From Parasphingopyxis marina (lineage in GTDB: Bacteria; Pseudomonadota; Alphaproteobacteria; Sphingomonadales; Sphingomonadaceae), in assembly GCF_014237875.1 (NCBI RefSeq), contig NZ_JACJVJ010000001.1, positions 1,042,501 to 1,106,500 on the forward strand: DNA of 64,000 nucleotides, read 5' to 3'. Numbering within the stretch: the stretch's first letter is position 1; each line of letters begins with the position of its first letter. A program made the position numbers and the translations under genes. The notes beneath the pieces were generated by a model. The model saw nothing but the letters and a program-made list of their open reading frames with translations. It had not been told where the DNA came from and made no database searches. Shown one piece after another: positions 29,819 through 39,135 of this stretch.

Positions 29819-30469
29819 ATGACCGCTTCTGATACGAACCTTGCAGGGGGCATGATCGACCGCGCGCGCGCCTTGGGCGCGGCGACCTTGCACGAGGCCG
29901 CGGGACGGATCGGGGCTTTGCCCTCGGCGATCAAGCCGGTCGATCCGGCAATGCGCCTGGCGGGCCCTGCCTTCACGGTAGTGGTGCCGCAACTGGATAA
30001 TTTGTGGATCCACCGCGCACTGTATCGCGCCTCGCCCGGCGATGTGCTGGTCGTGTCGACCAGCGGCGGCATCGAAGGCGGATATTGGGGGGATATCCTG
30101 AACGAGGCGGCGATCGCGCGCGGCCTGGCCGGGCTCGTGATCGATGGCGGCGTGCGCGACAGCGCCGGCCTTGCCGCGATGGCTTTCCCGGTCTTTTCCA
30201 ACGGCATCTGCATTCAGGGGACGATCAAGGGGTTCGATGTTCCGTCTTGCGTCCAGCAGCCGCTGACCATCGGTGCGGTCGAAATTGCGCCCGGCGACCT
30301 TGTCGTCGGCGACCGGGACGGCGTCGTCGCGATTCCCGCGGCCGATGTCACGAAAGTGCTGGAAGGCGGAGAAGCGCGCGAGGCGGACGAACAGCGGAAG
30401 ATCGAACAGATCAGGGCCGGCGTCAGCACGCTGGAGCTATACGGGTTCGGAGACGATGCCGATGCTTGA
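29819..30469 (+). CDS. RraA-fold protein, 4-carboxy-4-hydroxy-2-oxoadipate aldolase (LigK)-like
   Basis: ALGAATLHEAAGRIGALPSAIKP, GGYWGDILNEAAIARGLAGLVIDGGVRD, GDLVVGDRDGVVAIP. Confidence 0.83.
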   Translation: MTASDTNLAGGMIDRARALGAATLHEAAGRIGALPSAIKPVDPAMRLAGPAFTVVVPQLDNLWIHRALYRASPGDVLVVSTSGGIEGGYWGDILNEAAIARGLAGLVIDGGVRDSAGLAAMAFPVFSNGICIQGTIKGFDVPSCVQQPLTIGAVEIAPGDLVVGDRDGVVAIPAADVTKVLEGGEAREADEQRKIEQIRAGVSTLELYGFGDDADA

Positions 30470-30496
30470 GCCGAAACGGCGTAGACGGGCGTTTCC

Positions 30497-31099
30497 ATGA
30501 AGCTCTTCTGGTCTTCCCGTTCGCCGTATGCGCGCAAGGCTTTGCTCGTTGCCCATGAAGTCGGCCTGGCAGACCGGATCGAACCCATCTCCATCGCAAT
30601 CCCGCAGCGTGAGGAAAATCCGGCGCTCGCCGCGGCGAGCCCGATGCGGAAACTCCCGACATTGGTGACGGACGATGGCGAGGCGATCATCGATTCCCCG
30701 GTCATCGCCGAATATCTCGATACTCTGGGCGGCGGCAAATTGGTGCCGCGCGGCGACGGACGCTGGAGAGCCCTGTCGCTGCAGGCGATGGCCGACGAAG
30801 TGCTTCAGATCCTCCTGCTGTGGCGCCGCGAGCTGCGGCGGCCAGAAGCTGCGCGTTCGGCGCCGCTGCTGGACGATTTCGCGGTTCGGCTAGACCGGGC
30901 GCTCGACTGGCTGGAGGCGGCCCCGCAGTTCGGCAAGGATTTCACGATTGGCGAAGCGACCTGCGGGATCATGCTGTCCTATCTCGATTTCCGCTTTGCC
31001 GAGCGGCCGTGGCGGCCGGGCCGCGAACGGCTGGCCGCCTGGCATGAGAGCTTCGAGGATCGCCCCTCGGCGGTGGCGACCCGCTTTTCGGACGGTTGA
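30497..31099 (+). CDS. Glutathione S-transferase family protein
   Basis: MKLFWSSRSPYARKALLVAHEVGLADRIE, PMRKLPTLVTDDGEAIIDSPVIAEYLD. Confidence 0.87.
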   Translation: MKLFWSSRSPYARKALLVAHEVGLADRIEPISIAIPQREENPALAAASPMRKLPTLVTDDGEAIIDSPVIAEYLDTLGGGKLVPRGDGRWRALSLQAMADEVLQILLLWRRELRRPEAARSAPLLDDFAVRLDRALDWLEAAPQFGKDFTIGEATCGIMLSYLDFRFAERPWRPGRERLAAWHESFEDRPSAVATRFSDG

Positions 31100-31105
31100 T
31101 CGCGG

Positions 31106-32089
31106 TCAGCCGAAGGCCTTGGTGTAGACCTTGCGCGCGGTGCCTTCGAAGATCTTGGCCTTGTCCTCGGCCGAGAGAAAATCGATCCTCTCGATCACCG
31201 GCTTCAGATCGTCGAGATCATGGCCCCAATGCGGGCTTTTGACCGATCCCGTGCCGGGCCGTTCGGTGCCGAACATGCAATTGTCGGGGCCGACGATCTT
31301 GAAAAGCAGTTCCAGCCCTTCTTCGGAATAGAGGCAGGTGTCGAAATAGAGCTGGCGCAGTTCCTCATCGAATTCGCGGCCTCGCCGCCAGGCGCCGGCA
31401 CGGAAACGTCCGATCTGATAGGGGATCGCGCCGCCGCCATGCGAGATGACGATCTTGAGCGTCGGGAAATCCTTGAACACGTCCGACTGGAGCAGCGACA
31501 TCACCGCGACGCTGCCCTCGTTGATGAATTTGAGCGTATAGCTTTCGCGCGGATGGCAGCAGCCCGCCGAATGGATAAGCGCGGGAACGTCGAGCTCGAC
31601 CAGCTTTTCGTAGAGCGGATACCAGAAGGGATCGCCGAGGCCCGGTGGCGGAACGCCATCACCCTCCATCGGATCGGGATTGAGGATGCAGCCGATAAAG
31701 CCCAGATCCTCCACACAGCGCTCCAGCTCCTCGACGCAGTTTGCCGGGCTGGTATCGCGATATTGCGGCAGGCCGGCGACCGCCTTCAGCCGGTCGGGGA
31801 ACATCTGGCAATGCTGGTGGATCAGGTCGTTGCAATAGCGCGTCCAGAACAGGGGCACGTCGCGCGGGCTAAGCGAATGCATCTGCAGATAGGGGCGGGG
31901 CGAGATGAATTGCACGTCGGTGCCGACCTCGTCCATCTTGGCGATCAACCCTTCGGCGACGGGGCGCGAAATCTCGTCCGCGGGCAGTTTCGTGCCCATT
32001 TTCGGATTGTTGCGGCTGCCGGCGAGCTTGGCCATCTTTTCATAGTCGGCCTTGCCCAGCACGACATGGGCGTGGGAATCGATAATCAT
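31106..32089 (-). CDS. Amidohydrolase, 4-oxalomesaconate hydratase (LigJ)-like
   Basis: MIIDSHAHVVLGKADYEKM, GCILNPDPMEGDGVPPPGLGDPFWYPLYEKLVELDVPALIHSAGCC. Confidence 0.82.
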   Translation of the reverse strand: MIIDSHAHVVLGKADYEKMAKLAGSRNNPKMGTKLPADEISRPVAEGLIAKMDEVGTDVQFISPRPYLQMHSLSPRDVPLFWTRYCNDLIHQHCQMFPDRLKAVAGLPQYRDTSPANCVEELERCVEDLGFIGCILNPDPMEGDGVPPPGLGDPFWYPLYEKLVELDVPALIHSAGCCHPRESYTLKFINEGSVAVMSLLQSDVFKDFPTLKIVISHGGGAIPYQIGRFRAGAWRRGREFDEELRQLYFDTCLYSEEGLELLFKIVGPDNCMFGTERPGTGSVKSPHWGHDLDDLKPVIERIDFLSAEDKAKIFEGTARKVYTKAFG

Positions 32090-32091
32090 GG

Positions 32092-32475
32092 TCAGTCCTT
32101 TGCGTAGGCAAGTACGTCGAGCTGGATGAGGACCGCGCCCCTGAGCGCGACGGTCTGCGTGTGGCGGGCGGGGCGATGGGCCTCGTCCGGATAATGTTCG
32201 AGCCAGACTTCGTTGATCGCGTCTCGCGCGCCGTCATCCTTCACATAGAATGTGATCTTCGCGACATCGCCGAAGTCCATCCCGGCCTCTGCGAGCACGA
32301 GACCGAGATTGTGGAAGCAATTCCTGACCTGCCCGGCGACATCCTCGGGCATGATCTTGGTCTCGCCGTCGCGGCCCATGATGCCCGAAGTCGCGAGCAG
32401 CGGCCCGACGCGGCAGCCGAGCGGAATGGGCTGCGGATGCTTGATCGATTCGATGTTGATGCTGCGCTGGCGCAT
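32092..32475 (-). CDS. RidA family protein
   Basis: LATSGIMGRDGETKIMPEDVAGQVRNCFHNLGLVLAEAGMDFGDVAKITFYVKD; AAGGAG RBS 7 nt before ATG. Confidence 0.85.
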   Translation of the reverse strand: MRQRSINIESIKHPQPIPLGCRVGPLLATSGIMGRDGETKIMPEDVAGQVRNCFHNLGLVLAEAGMDFGDVAKITFYVKDDGARDAINEVWLEHYPDEAHRPARHTQTVALRGAVLIQLDVLAYAKD

Positions 32476-32486
32476 GCCTCTCTCCT

Positions 32487-33479
32487 TCATTTCCATTCGG
32501 CGAAACAGACGCCGGTGCCGGTTCCCGCCTCGGTGCGGTAGCAGGGCAGATAATCGCAACGCGTCAGTTCCAGATGGGTGCAGGCCCCGGCCGCAGTGAT
32601 CCAGTTGCGGATTTCCGAATTGCCCGAATTGAGCTTCGCCCGGTCGAGATTGGCCATGGCCTCGGTATCCTTGCGCTGCATCGCATCGATTACCGCGCGG
32701 TCGAGATCCTCGTCGACGGTGAAATGGCTGAGCCCGCCCGATGCGATGATGCCGACGCGAATGTCCTCGGGATAGGATTCGACCGCCGCGCGGATCGCCT
32801 CGCCCAGCGCATGGCAGCGCGCCGGCGTCGGCTGGTTGGGCGGGTAATAGGTGTTGAGCGCGACCGGCACGATGGCGAGCGGATTGGCCTCGTCCATCAG
32901 CCGGCGGTGGATGAAGCCGAAGGCATGGCCTTCGCCGGCGCCCTCGGGCAACCGGTCGGCGGTCGAGATATCGAATTGCGCATCGACCAGGCTGGCGATC
33001 ATGTGCCGGGAGAGCGCGGCATCGACCGGGAAATCGGTCTCGCCCTGGTCGACATAATAGCCGCCGCGCGCATTCTGCCACCATTGCAACGGGTTGGGCT
33101 TGGCCTTGTGACGGGGATTGTTGCGGATCGTCTCGCCATAATAGAGGAGAATGCTTGGCAGATTGTCCTCGTGATACAGTTCCTTCTGGTCGTCGCCGAC
33201 GACGATCAGCGTATCGATGCCGGATTCGGCGATCGCCTGGCGCATGCGATCGACCCCTGCGATCGACGCGGTGTAGCGCTGCTCAAGGATATCGGGCCGC
33301 ACCTGTTCGAGGACCGCGCTGTCCGCACTTTCGAGCAGCGCCTCGTAGCTGGTCGGTGCCCCGGCCTTGTCGAGAAATTTGCCGGTCGCGTCGCGTTCAG
33401 CGAACTTCGCCCAGTCCTCCTGCTCGGTGTTGAGCATCGGCGTGTGAGAGGATCCGAAACCGTGAGTCAAACGTGCCAT
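32487..33479 (-). CDS. Class III (LigB-type) extradiol ring-cleavage dioxygenase
   Basis: MARLTHGFGSSHTPML, IDTLIVVGDDQKELYHEDNLP, IPVALNTYYPPNQPT, IASGGLSHF; start at ATG 33479. Confidence 0.85.
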   Translation of the reverse strand: MARLTHGFGSSHTPMLNTEQEDWAKFAERDATGKFLDKAGAPTSYEALLESADSAVLEQVRPDILEQRYTASIAGVDRMRQAIAESGIDTLIVVGDDQKELYHEDNLPSILLYYGETIRNNPRHKAKPNPLQWWQNARGGYYVDQGETDFPVDAALSRHMIASLVDAQFDISTADRLPEGAGEGHAFGFIHRRLMDEANPLAIVPVALNTYYPPNQPTPARCHALGEAIRAAVESYPEDIRVGIIASGGLSHFTVDEDLDRAVIDAMQRKDTEAMANLDRAKLNSGNSEIRNWITAAGACTHLELTRCDYLPCYRTEAGTGTGVCFAEWK

Positions 33480-33550
33480 GGCGAGCCTGTTTCCTGTCTG
33501 GCGCTGACCGGCAGCAAATCGATTGCGGCGTTCCCGCGAGCCGGTTTTCA

Positions 33551-33572
33551 AAAGGCCATAGTTATAACCTTT
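33551..33572. promoter_or_regulatory. Inverted repeat AAAGGCCATA-GT-TATAACCTTT, candidate operator
   Basis: Upstream of extradiol dioxygenase gene; similar half-sites at 35487-35506, 36399-36421 and 58735-58747. Confidence 0.5.
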
Positions 33573-33613
33573 AGGAATTGTCTATCAGCGCGACTGATGC
33601 CGCGCAACCATAT

Positions 33614-34789
33614 TTATAGCGACAGCTCAGCGCGTATCTCTTCGTCATGTTCGCCCAGCGAAGGCGGGTGGCGGCGTATCTCCACCGGCGCGTTGGCGAA
33701 ACGCATGGGGCTGGCGAGCAGCGATAGCGGCCCGGATGCCGGATGATCGATCTTGACCTCGAAGCCCCGATGCACGGCCTGCGGATCGGCGAGAAGATCG
33801 GGCACCGTGTTGATCGGCGCGCAGGGAACGCCGACCTCCTCCAGGCGCGCGACCCAGCCGGCCATCGTATCGGTTTCCAGGGCTGCGATAATCTCCGGGA
33901 ACAGCGTTTCGAGATGGGTCACCCGATCCCCGTTGGTGCGGTATTTGGGGTCGTCGATCAGGTCCGGCCTGCCGATCGCTTCGCAGAATTTCGCATATTG
34001 GCCGTCATTGCCGACGACGATCACGACATGGCCGTCCTTGCACGGGAAAACGTCTTGCGGCTGAATATTGGGGTGGCGGTTGCCGCTGCGTTTGGGAGGC
34101 TTGCCGGACACGAAATAATTCTGCGCCTGGTTGCACAGCGACCCGGCCATGACGTCGAGCATGCCGATGTCGATATAGTCGCCGTCGCCGGTCTGGTCGC
34201 GCCGGGCGATCGCGGCGAGGATGGCGATCACCGAATACATTCCGGTCATCAGGTCGACGATCGGCACCCCCACTTTCTGGGGGCCGGCGCCGGGAAAGCC
34301 GTCCGCTTCGCCGGTCACGCTCATCAATCCGCCCATCGCCTGGATCATGAAATCATAGGCGCTTTGCTGCGCGCGGGGGCCATCCTGCCCGAAGCCGGTG
34401 ATCGAACAATAGACGAGATCGGATTTGATCTCTTTGAGCGATGCATAATCGAGGCCGAACTTCGCCAACCCGCCGACCCGGTAATTCTCGATGACGATGT
34501 CGGATCGCGCGGCGAGCGCCTTGACCAGCGCCTGCCCGTCCTCGGTGGAGAGATCCGCGCAGACCGAGCGCTTGCCGCGGTTGCAGGCGAGAAAATAGCC
34601 GGCATCGCCCTGGCCTCCATCGGCGGCCGGAAGGAAAGGTGGGCCCCAGCTTCGCGTATCGTCTCCGCTTTCCGGCCGTTCGACCTTGATCACGTCCGCG
34701 CCGAGATCAGCCAGTATCTGGCCGGCAAAAGGGCCGGCGAGAATACGGCTGAGATCGAGGACTTTGAGATGGGAGAGTGGACCTGACAT
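33614..34789 (-). CDS. CaiB/BaiF-type CoA transferase
   Basis: LKVLDLSRILAGPFAGQILADLGADVIKVERPESGDDTRSWGPPF, CNRGKRSVCADLSTEDGQ; start at MSGPLSHL. Confidence 0.92.
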   Translation of the reverse strand: MSGPLSHLKVLDLSRILAGPFAGQILADLGADVIKVERPESGDDTRSWGPPFLPAADGGQGDAGYFLACNRGKRSVCADLSTEDGQALVKALAARSDIVIENYRVGGLAKFGLDYASLKEIKSDLVYCSITGFGQDGPRAQQSAYDFMIQAMGGLMSVTGEADGFPGAGPQKVGVPIVDLMTGMYSVIAILAAIARRDQTGDGDYIDIGMLDVMAGSLCNQAQNYFVSGKPPKRSGNRHPNIQPQDVFPCKDGHVVIVVGNDGQYAKFCEAIGRPDLIDDPKYRTNGDRVTHLETLFPEIIAALETDTMAGWVARLEEVGVPCAPINTVPDLLADPQAVHRGFEVKIDHPASGPLSLLASPMRFANAPVEIRRHPPSLGEHDEEIRAELSL

Positions 34790-34811
34790 GAGCGAATTCT
34801 TTCTTGTTGAT

Positions 34812-35486
34812 TCAATCCAGCGCCAGCCGGTTGGCCTTGGCGCTTTCGCGGTTTTCGAAACGCGCCGCCCATTGGCTGAGCCGGTCGCGTCCTGCGCGCC
34901 AGCCAAGATCCGGAAAGCGTAAATCGAGATAGGATAGCGCCGACCCCGTGGCGATCTGGCCCAGGTCGAGCCGGTTGGGCCAGCACTCGACTTCGGCCTC
35001 CATTGCGTCGAGCGCGACGCGCGCCTTGGTGCGATAGGCGTCGTGAAACTGATCGCTTTGCCGGTCTTCCGGGCGGATCCTCTCCTGCCGCCAGAGTAGG
35101 ACCGCGTCGAGGAACAGGTCGGCATCCGCCTGGCGGCGCAGCACCTCAAAACGCATCGGGCCGGTGGCTGGAAGCAGCGCGCCATTGCCGGCAAATGCGA
35201 GCAGATACTCGCAGATTACCGCCGAATCATAAAGTTTCGTGCCGTCCGCAAGCTCCAGCGCGGGAATCGTTCCGGCCGGGTTGTGCCGCATATATTCGAT
35301 ATTCGGGCGGAGCCGTTCGACGACCGTGCGGTGCCGGGCGATCCTGTCGCCAAGCGCGCATTCGTCGATCACGATCGCGACCTTTCGGACGAACGGCGAT
35401 TTCGGACTCCAGTGAAGACGGACGGGCGCAGCCAGCGGCGGATCGCCGGGCGAGGGTTGCAAATCCGCTTCGATCTCCGATTCCAT
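34812..35486 (-). CDS. Glutathione S-transferase family protein
   Basis: LHWSPKSPFVRKVAIVIDECALGDRI, NPAGTIPALELADGTKLYDSAVICEYL. Confidence 0.85.
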   Translation of the reverse strand: MESEIEADLQPSPGDPPLAAPVRLHWSPKSPFVRKVAIVIDECALGDRIARHRTVVERLRPNIEYMRHNPAGTIPALELADGTKLYDSAVICEYLLAFAGNGALLPATGPMRFEVLRRQADADLFLDAVLLWRQERIRPEDRQSDQFHDAYRTKARVALDAMEAEVECWPNRLDLGQIATGSALSYLDLRFPDLGWRAGRDRLSQWAARFENRESAKANRLALD

Positions 35487-35597
35487 AAGGTTATTAAGCT
35501 GACCTTTTGAGAGATGTCAAAATCGCGGCTGCGGGCCGGGATGCGGATTGTGCAGCGTGGAGTTTGCCGTATCGGTTTTGCCTGCTATGCTGGTAGG

Positions 35598-36347
35598 ATG
35601 GCCAACACCCTGGCAGATCTGGACATATCGCTGACGTCGAATGCGCGCGGAATTCCGCGCTATTTGCAGCTCAGCACGCTGTTTCGCCGCATGATTTCAT
35701 CCGGCGAATGGCAGGTCGGTTCGCAAATTCCCACGGTCGAGGAACTCGCCAAGGAATATGGCGTGGCCCGGGCGACCGTCCGTCAGGCGCTCGGCATCCT
35801 GAATGCTGAGGGGATGATCGAACGCTTCAGGGCAAAGGGCACCTTCGTCACCTATAGGCCGCAGGAACAGCTGTGGTGCGAAGTCGAAACCGATTGGTCC
35901 GGCATGCTTCGTTCGCGCGCCGGCGCGACGATCGAGCTGTTGGAAGAGGAGGCGGGCCAGCAGCCGCCCGCGCTCGATCCGGAAGGGGAGCGAGCCCGCA
36001 GCTATCACCGGTTCCGGCGTCGCCATTGCCGGGATGGCAAGCCGTTCCTGATCGCCGACACCTATCTCGACGAAACGCTGTGGAAGAAAATCAGCCGGAA
36101 GAGCCTGACCAGCAAGACCGCGCTCAGCCTTCTTACGGAAATCCGCGGCGTCAAAATCACCGATGCACGCCAGTCGCTGACGATCGGCGCCGCTGACATG
36201 ATCACCGCAAGAATGCTGGAAGTTCCGCTCAACGCCCCCGTCGCCCATGTTCACCGCACGGCCATTACGGATACCGGCCGGCTCGTGATGGTTTCCGACG
36301 GAACCTATCGCGGCGACATCGTCCGCCTCGACATCAAGCTCAAATAG
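35598..36347 (+). CDS. GntR-family regulator with UTRA domain
   Basis: RYLQLSTLFRRMISSGEWQVGSQIPTVEELAKEYGVARATVRQALGILNAEGMIERFRAKGTFV plus UTRA-like C-terminus. Confidence 0.9.
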   Translation: MANTLADLDISLTSNARGIPRYLQLSTLFRRMISSGEWQVGSQIPTVEELAKEYGVARATVRQALGILNAEGMIERFRAKGTFVTYRPQEQLWCEVETDWSGMLRSRAGATIELLEEEAGQQPPALDPEGERARSYHRFRRRHCRDGKPFLIADTYLDETLWKKISRKSLTSKTALSLLTEIRGVKITDARQSLTIGAADMITARMLEVPLNAPVAHVHRTAITDTGRLVMVSDGTYRGDIVRLDIKLK

Positions 36348-36500
36348 CGCCGCCGAAATAAGGCTGGACGGAACGATCCTTGCCGCCTAATTGTAAAGGT
36401 CATAAAACCGGTTTATATGACTTTATGCAGGGGCTAATGCCTTCTTTTGAGCAGGACTGCCACCGCCGCTTGTCGGCGCGTGGATGTGGTGGAGTGAGAT

Positions 36501-37061
36501 GTGCCGAGAATACCTTTTCCAGAAATAGCCACGATGACCGCCAAACAGCGGCAGGTTCATGACTCGGTCGTAAACGGTCCGCGGGGGCGCATCGTCGGCC
36601 CGTTGCGGGCGGCGCTCCATAATCCGCAACTCGCCGAGCATTGGCAGAAATTCGGCGCGGCGCTGCGCTACGATACGTGTCTCGAAAAACGGCACAGCGA
36701 ATTGGCGATCCTCGTAACGGCGAGGGCCTGCAACTGTTCGTTCGAATGGTTTCAGCACGAGCAACCCGCGCTCGATGCCGGGCTGTCGCCCGATATCCTG
36801 GCAGCCATTCGAAGCAATGGCGTTCCGGTTTTCGCCGATTGCGCCGATCGGACCATCTACGAATTCGCCTTTCAGCTCCAACGCACCTGCACGGTGGCCG
36901 AAGAGACGCATGCGGCGGTTCGCGACATCTACGGCGTGACCGGCGTCGTCGAGCTTACCGCGCTGGTGGGCTATTATACGCTGGTGGCGATGACATTGAA
37001 TGCGCACGATTTCGAGCTTCCCGAGGGAGCACCCGACCCGTTCGCACAGCCGGCGGCGTGA
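36501..37061 (+). CDS. Carboxymuconolactone decarboxylase family protein
   Basis: GPLRAALHNPQLAEHWQKFGAALRYDTCLEKRHSELAILVTARACNCSFEW. Confidence 0.87.
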   Translation: MPRIPFPEIATMTAKQRQVHDSVVNGPRGRIVGPLRAALHNPQLAEHWQKFGAALRYDTCLEKRHSELAILVTARACNCSFEWFQHEQPALDAGLSPDILAAIRSNGVPVFADCADRTIYEFAFQLQRTCTVAEETHAAVRDIYGVTGVVELTALVGYYTLVAMTLNAHDFELPEGAPDPFAQPAA

Positions 37062-37109
37062 GCCTTTTCGAAACGCCGCGGATCAACGGAAATATTTGGT
37101 GAAGGACAG

Positions 37110-38414
37110 ATGCTAAGCGAAGAAAAGAACAGGCAGTTCACGCAGGTTGGTGCGGGCACGCCGATGGGCGAATTGCTGCGCCGTTACTGGATGCCGATCG
37201 CCGCGGAAACCGAGCTTGATGATCGCGCGACCAAGCCCGTCCGGCTGATGGGCGAGGATCTGGCGCTCTACAAGGATCTGAGCGGCCAGTTCGGCCTTGT
37301 CGAACGTCAATGTCCGCATCGCCGCGCCGATCTTGTCCATGGCTTTGTCGAAGAATGCGGTTTGCGCTGCAACTATCACGGCTGGCTGTTCGACGAGACC
37401 GGCGCCTGTCGTGAGCGCCCCTTCGAGGACGTTATCTTCAAGGGGAATGAGAGCGTGCGGGAGAAGGCGCGCATCAAGGCCTATCCCGTGCGCGTTCTCG
37501 GCGGCCTGATCTGGGCTTATCTCGGGCCTCTGCCGGCCCCCGAGCTTCCCGAATATGAAGCGTTCAACTGGCCCAATGGATTCCGCCAGGTGATCCTCTC
37601 GGAAATTCCGTGCAACTGGGCGCAATGCCAGGAAAATTCGATCGATCCGGTGCATTTCGAATGGATGCATTCCAACTGGAGCATCCGCCTGAAGGGAGAA
37701 AAGGGCCCCTATGGGCCCAAGCATCTCAAGGTCGGTTTCGACGAATTCGAACATGGTTTCCTCTACAAGCGTATCCGCGAGGATACCGACGAGGAGCATG
37801 ATCTATGGTCTGTCGGCCGCACCGCGCTCTGGCCGGTCGGCATGTTCCTCGGCGATCATTTCGAATGGCGCGTGCCGATCGACGACGAGAATACGCTGTC
37901 GGTGGCCTGGTCCTTCCAGCGCATGCCGGTCGAGAGCGAACCCTTCGTCCAGGATCGCATTCCCTATTGGTACGGCCCGATCGTCGACGAGAAGGGCGAA
38001 TGGATTTCGAGCCATGTCATGAACCAGGATTTCATTGCTTGGGCGGGGCAGGGCCGTATCGCGGACCGGACCAAGGAGCTGCTCGGGCGCAGCGATGCCG
38101 GCGTCGGCCTGATGCGCCGCCGCTTCTTCGAGGAAATGGACGCGGTCGCCCGGGGCGACGATCCCAAGGCGGTCATCCGCGATCCCGACAAGGCCCGAAA
38201 TATCGCGCTGCCGATCGTCCATGCCGACAGATATCATCAGGGCCTCACGCGCGAGCAGCTGATCGCCCACCCGGTTCTCGGTCGCCATATCAAAGGCTAT
38301 CCTTATCAATATGGGCAGCCGCAGGCGCTGCTGGAATCGATCTGGGATGCTGCCGGAATCCGCGCCGAGGATCTGGGCCTGAAGGCGCCGGAAATGGCGG
38401 GAGAAATGGAATGA
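37110..38414 (+). CDS. Rieske [2Fe-2S] aromatic ring-hydroxylating oxygenase alpha subunit
   Basis: Rieske CPHRRADLVHGFVEECGLRCNYHGW; iron site ENSIDPVHFEWMHSNW. Confidence 0.92.
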   Translation: MLSEEKNRQFTQVGAGTPMGELLRRYWMPIAAETELDDRATKPVRLMGEDLALYKDLSGQFGLVERQCPHRRADLVHGFVEECGLRCNYHGWLFDETGACRERPFEDVIFKGNESVREKARIKAYPVRVLGGLIWAYLGPLPAPELPEYEAFNWPNGFRQVILSEIPCNWAQCQENSIDPVHFEWMHSNWSIRLKGEKGPYGPKHLKVGFDEFEHGFLYKRIREDTDEEHDLWSVGRTALWPVGMFLGDHFEWRVPIDDENTLSVAWSFQRMPVESEPFVQDRIPYWYGPIVDEKGEWISSHVMNQDFIAWAGQGRIADRTKELLGRSDAGVGLMRRRFFEEMDAVARGDDPKAVIRDPDKARNIALPIVHADRYHQGLTREQLIAHPVLGRHIKGYPYQYGQPQALLESIWDAAGIRAEDLGLKAPEMAGEME

Positions 38415-39064
38415 AGCTGCATTGGTCGCCAAGTTCGCCCTTCGTCCGCAAGGTCATGGTGTGCGCCCATGCGCTTGGCATCGACGATCGCATCGCCTGC
38501 GAGCGCAGCCCGGTCGGCCCGGCCCGCCTCAACGATGCGGTGATGGCCGATAATCCGCTCAACAAGATTCCGACGCTGATCACCGAGCAGGGGATGGCGC
38601 TCTACGATTCGCGGGCGATCTGCGAATATCTCGACGATCTGGCGGGTGGCGCCATTCTCTTTCCCGCCGCGGGGCCCGAACGCTGGCAAGCACTGGCCTG
38701 GCAATGCCTTGCAGATGGACTGATCGACGTCGCCGTGCTGCGCCGCGACGAATATTATCGCGGCGAGGGGCACCGCTCCCCGGCGCATTATCATGCCTTC
38801 AAGACCAAGATGGCAGCGGCGCTGGACGCGATGGAGGCGGCGGTTCCGGCGCTCGAACGCGGCGGGCTTACCATCGGCACGATCTCCATCGGCGTAGCGC
38901 TGGCCTATCTCGATTTCCGGCCGCCGGGCGAGGAATGGCGCGATGGCCGCCTGGCGCTGGCGAATTGGGAAGCCGAATTTGCGCGGCAGCCGGCGATGCT
39001 CGCCGCTCCGTTTCCCGATGAAGGCGGTGCGCCGAAGCAGTTTCCCTTCTACAAGATCGAATAA
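38411..39064 (+). CDS. Glutathione S-transferase family protein
   Basis: MKLHWSPSSPFVRKVMVCAHALGIDDRI, NKIPTLITEQGMALYDSRAICEYLDD; ATGA overlap with Rieske gene. Confidence 0.88.
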   Translation: MKLHWSPSSPFVRKVMVCAHALGIDDRIACERSPVGPARLNDAVMADNPLNKIPTLITEQGMALYDSRAICEYLDDLAGGAILFPAAGPERWQALAWQCLADGLIDVAVLRRDEYYRGEGHRSPAHYHAFKTKMAAALDAMEAAVPALERGGLTIGTISIGVALAYLDFRPPGEEWRDGRLALANWEAEFARQPAMLAAPFPDEGGAPKQFPFYKIE

Positions 39065-39135
39065 TCGGCCGGGCCGAAGACCGGCCCCGTAAACCCCTGC
39101 GACAGCCCCTGTCGTCATGCCGCGGAGAAATCCCA

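Noticed and set aside
32574-33746. 390-aa plus-strand ORF
   Set aside because: Antisense to the extradiol dioxygenase; low-complexity Asp/Arg/Ile shadow composition.
39065-39090. GGCCGG...CCGGCC inverted repeat after the GST gene as a terminator
   Set aside because: No U-run follows and the GC-rich background makes such repeats common; not supportable as a terminator.
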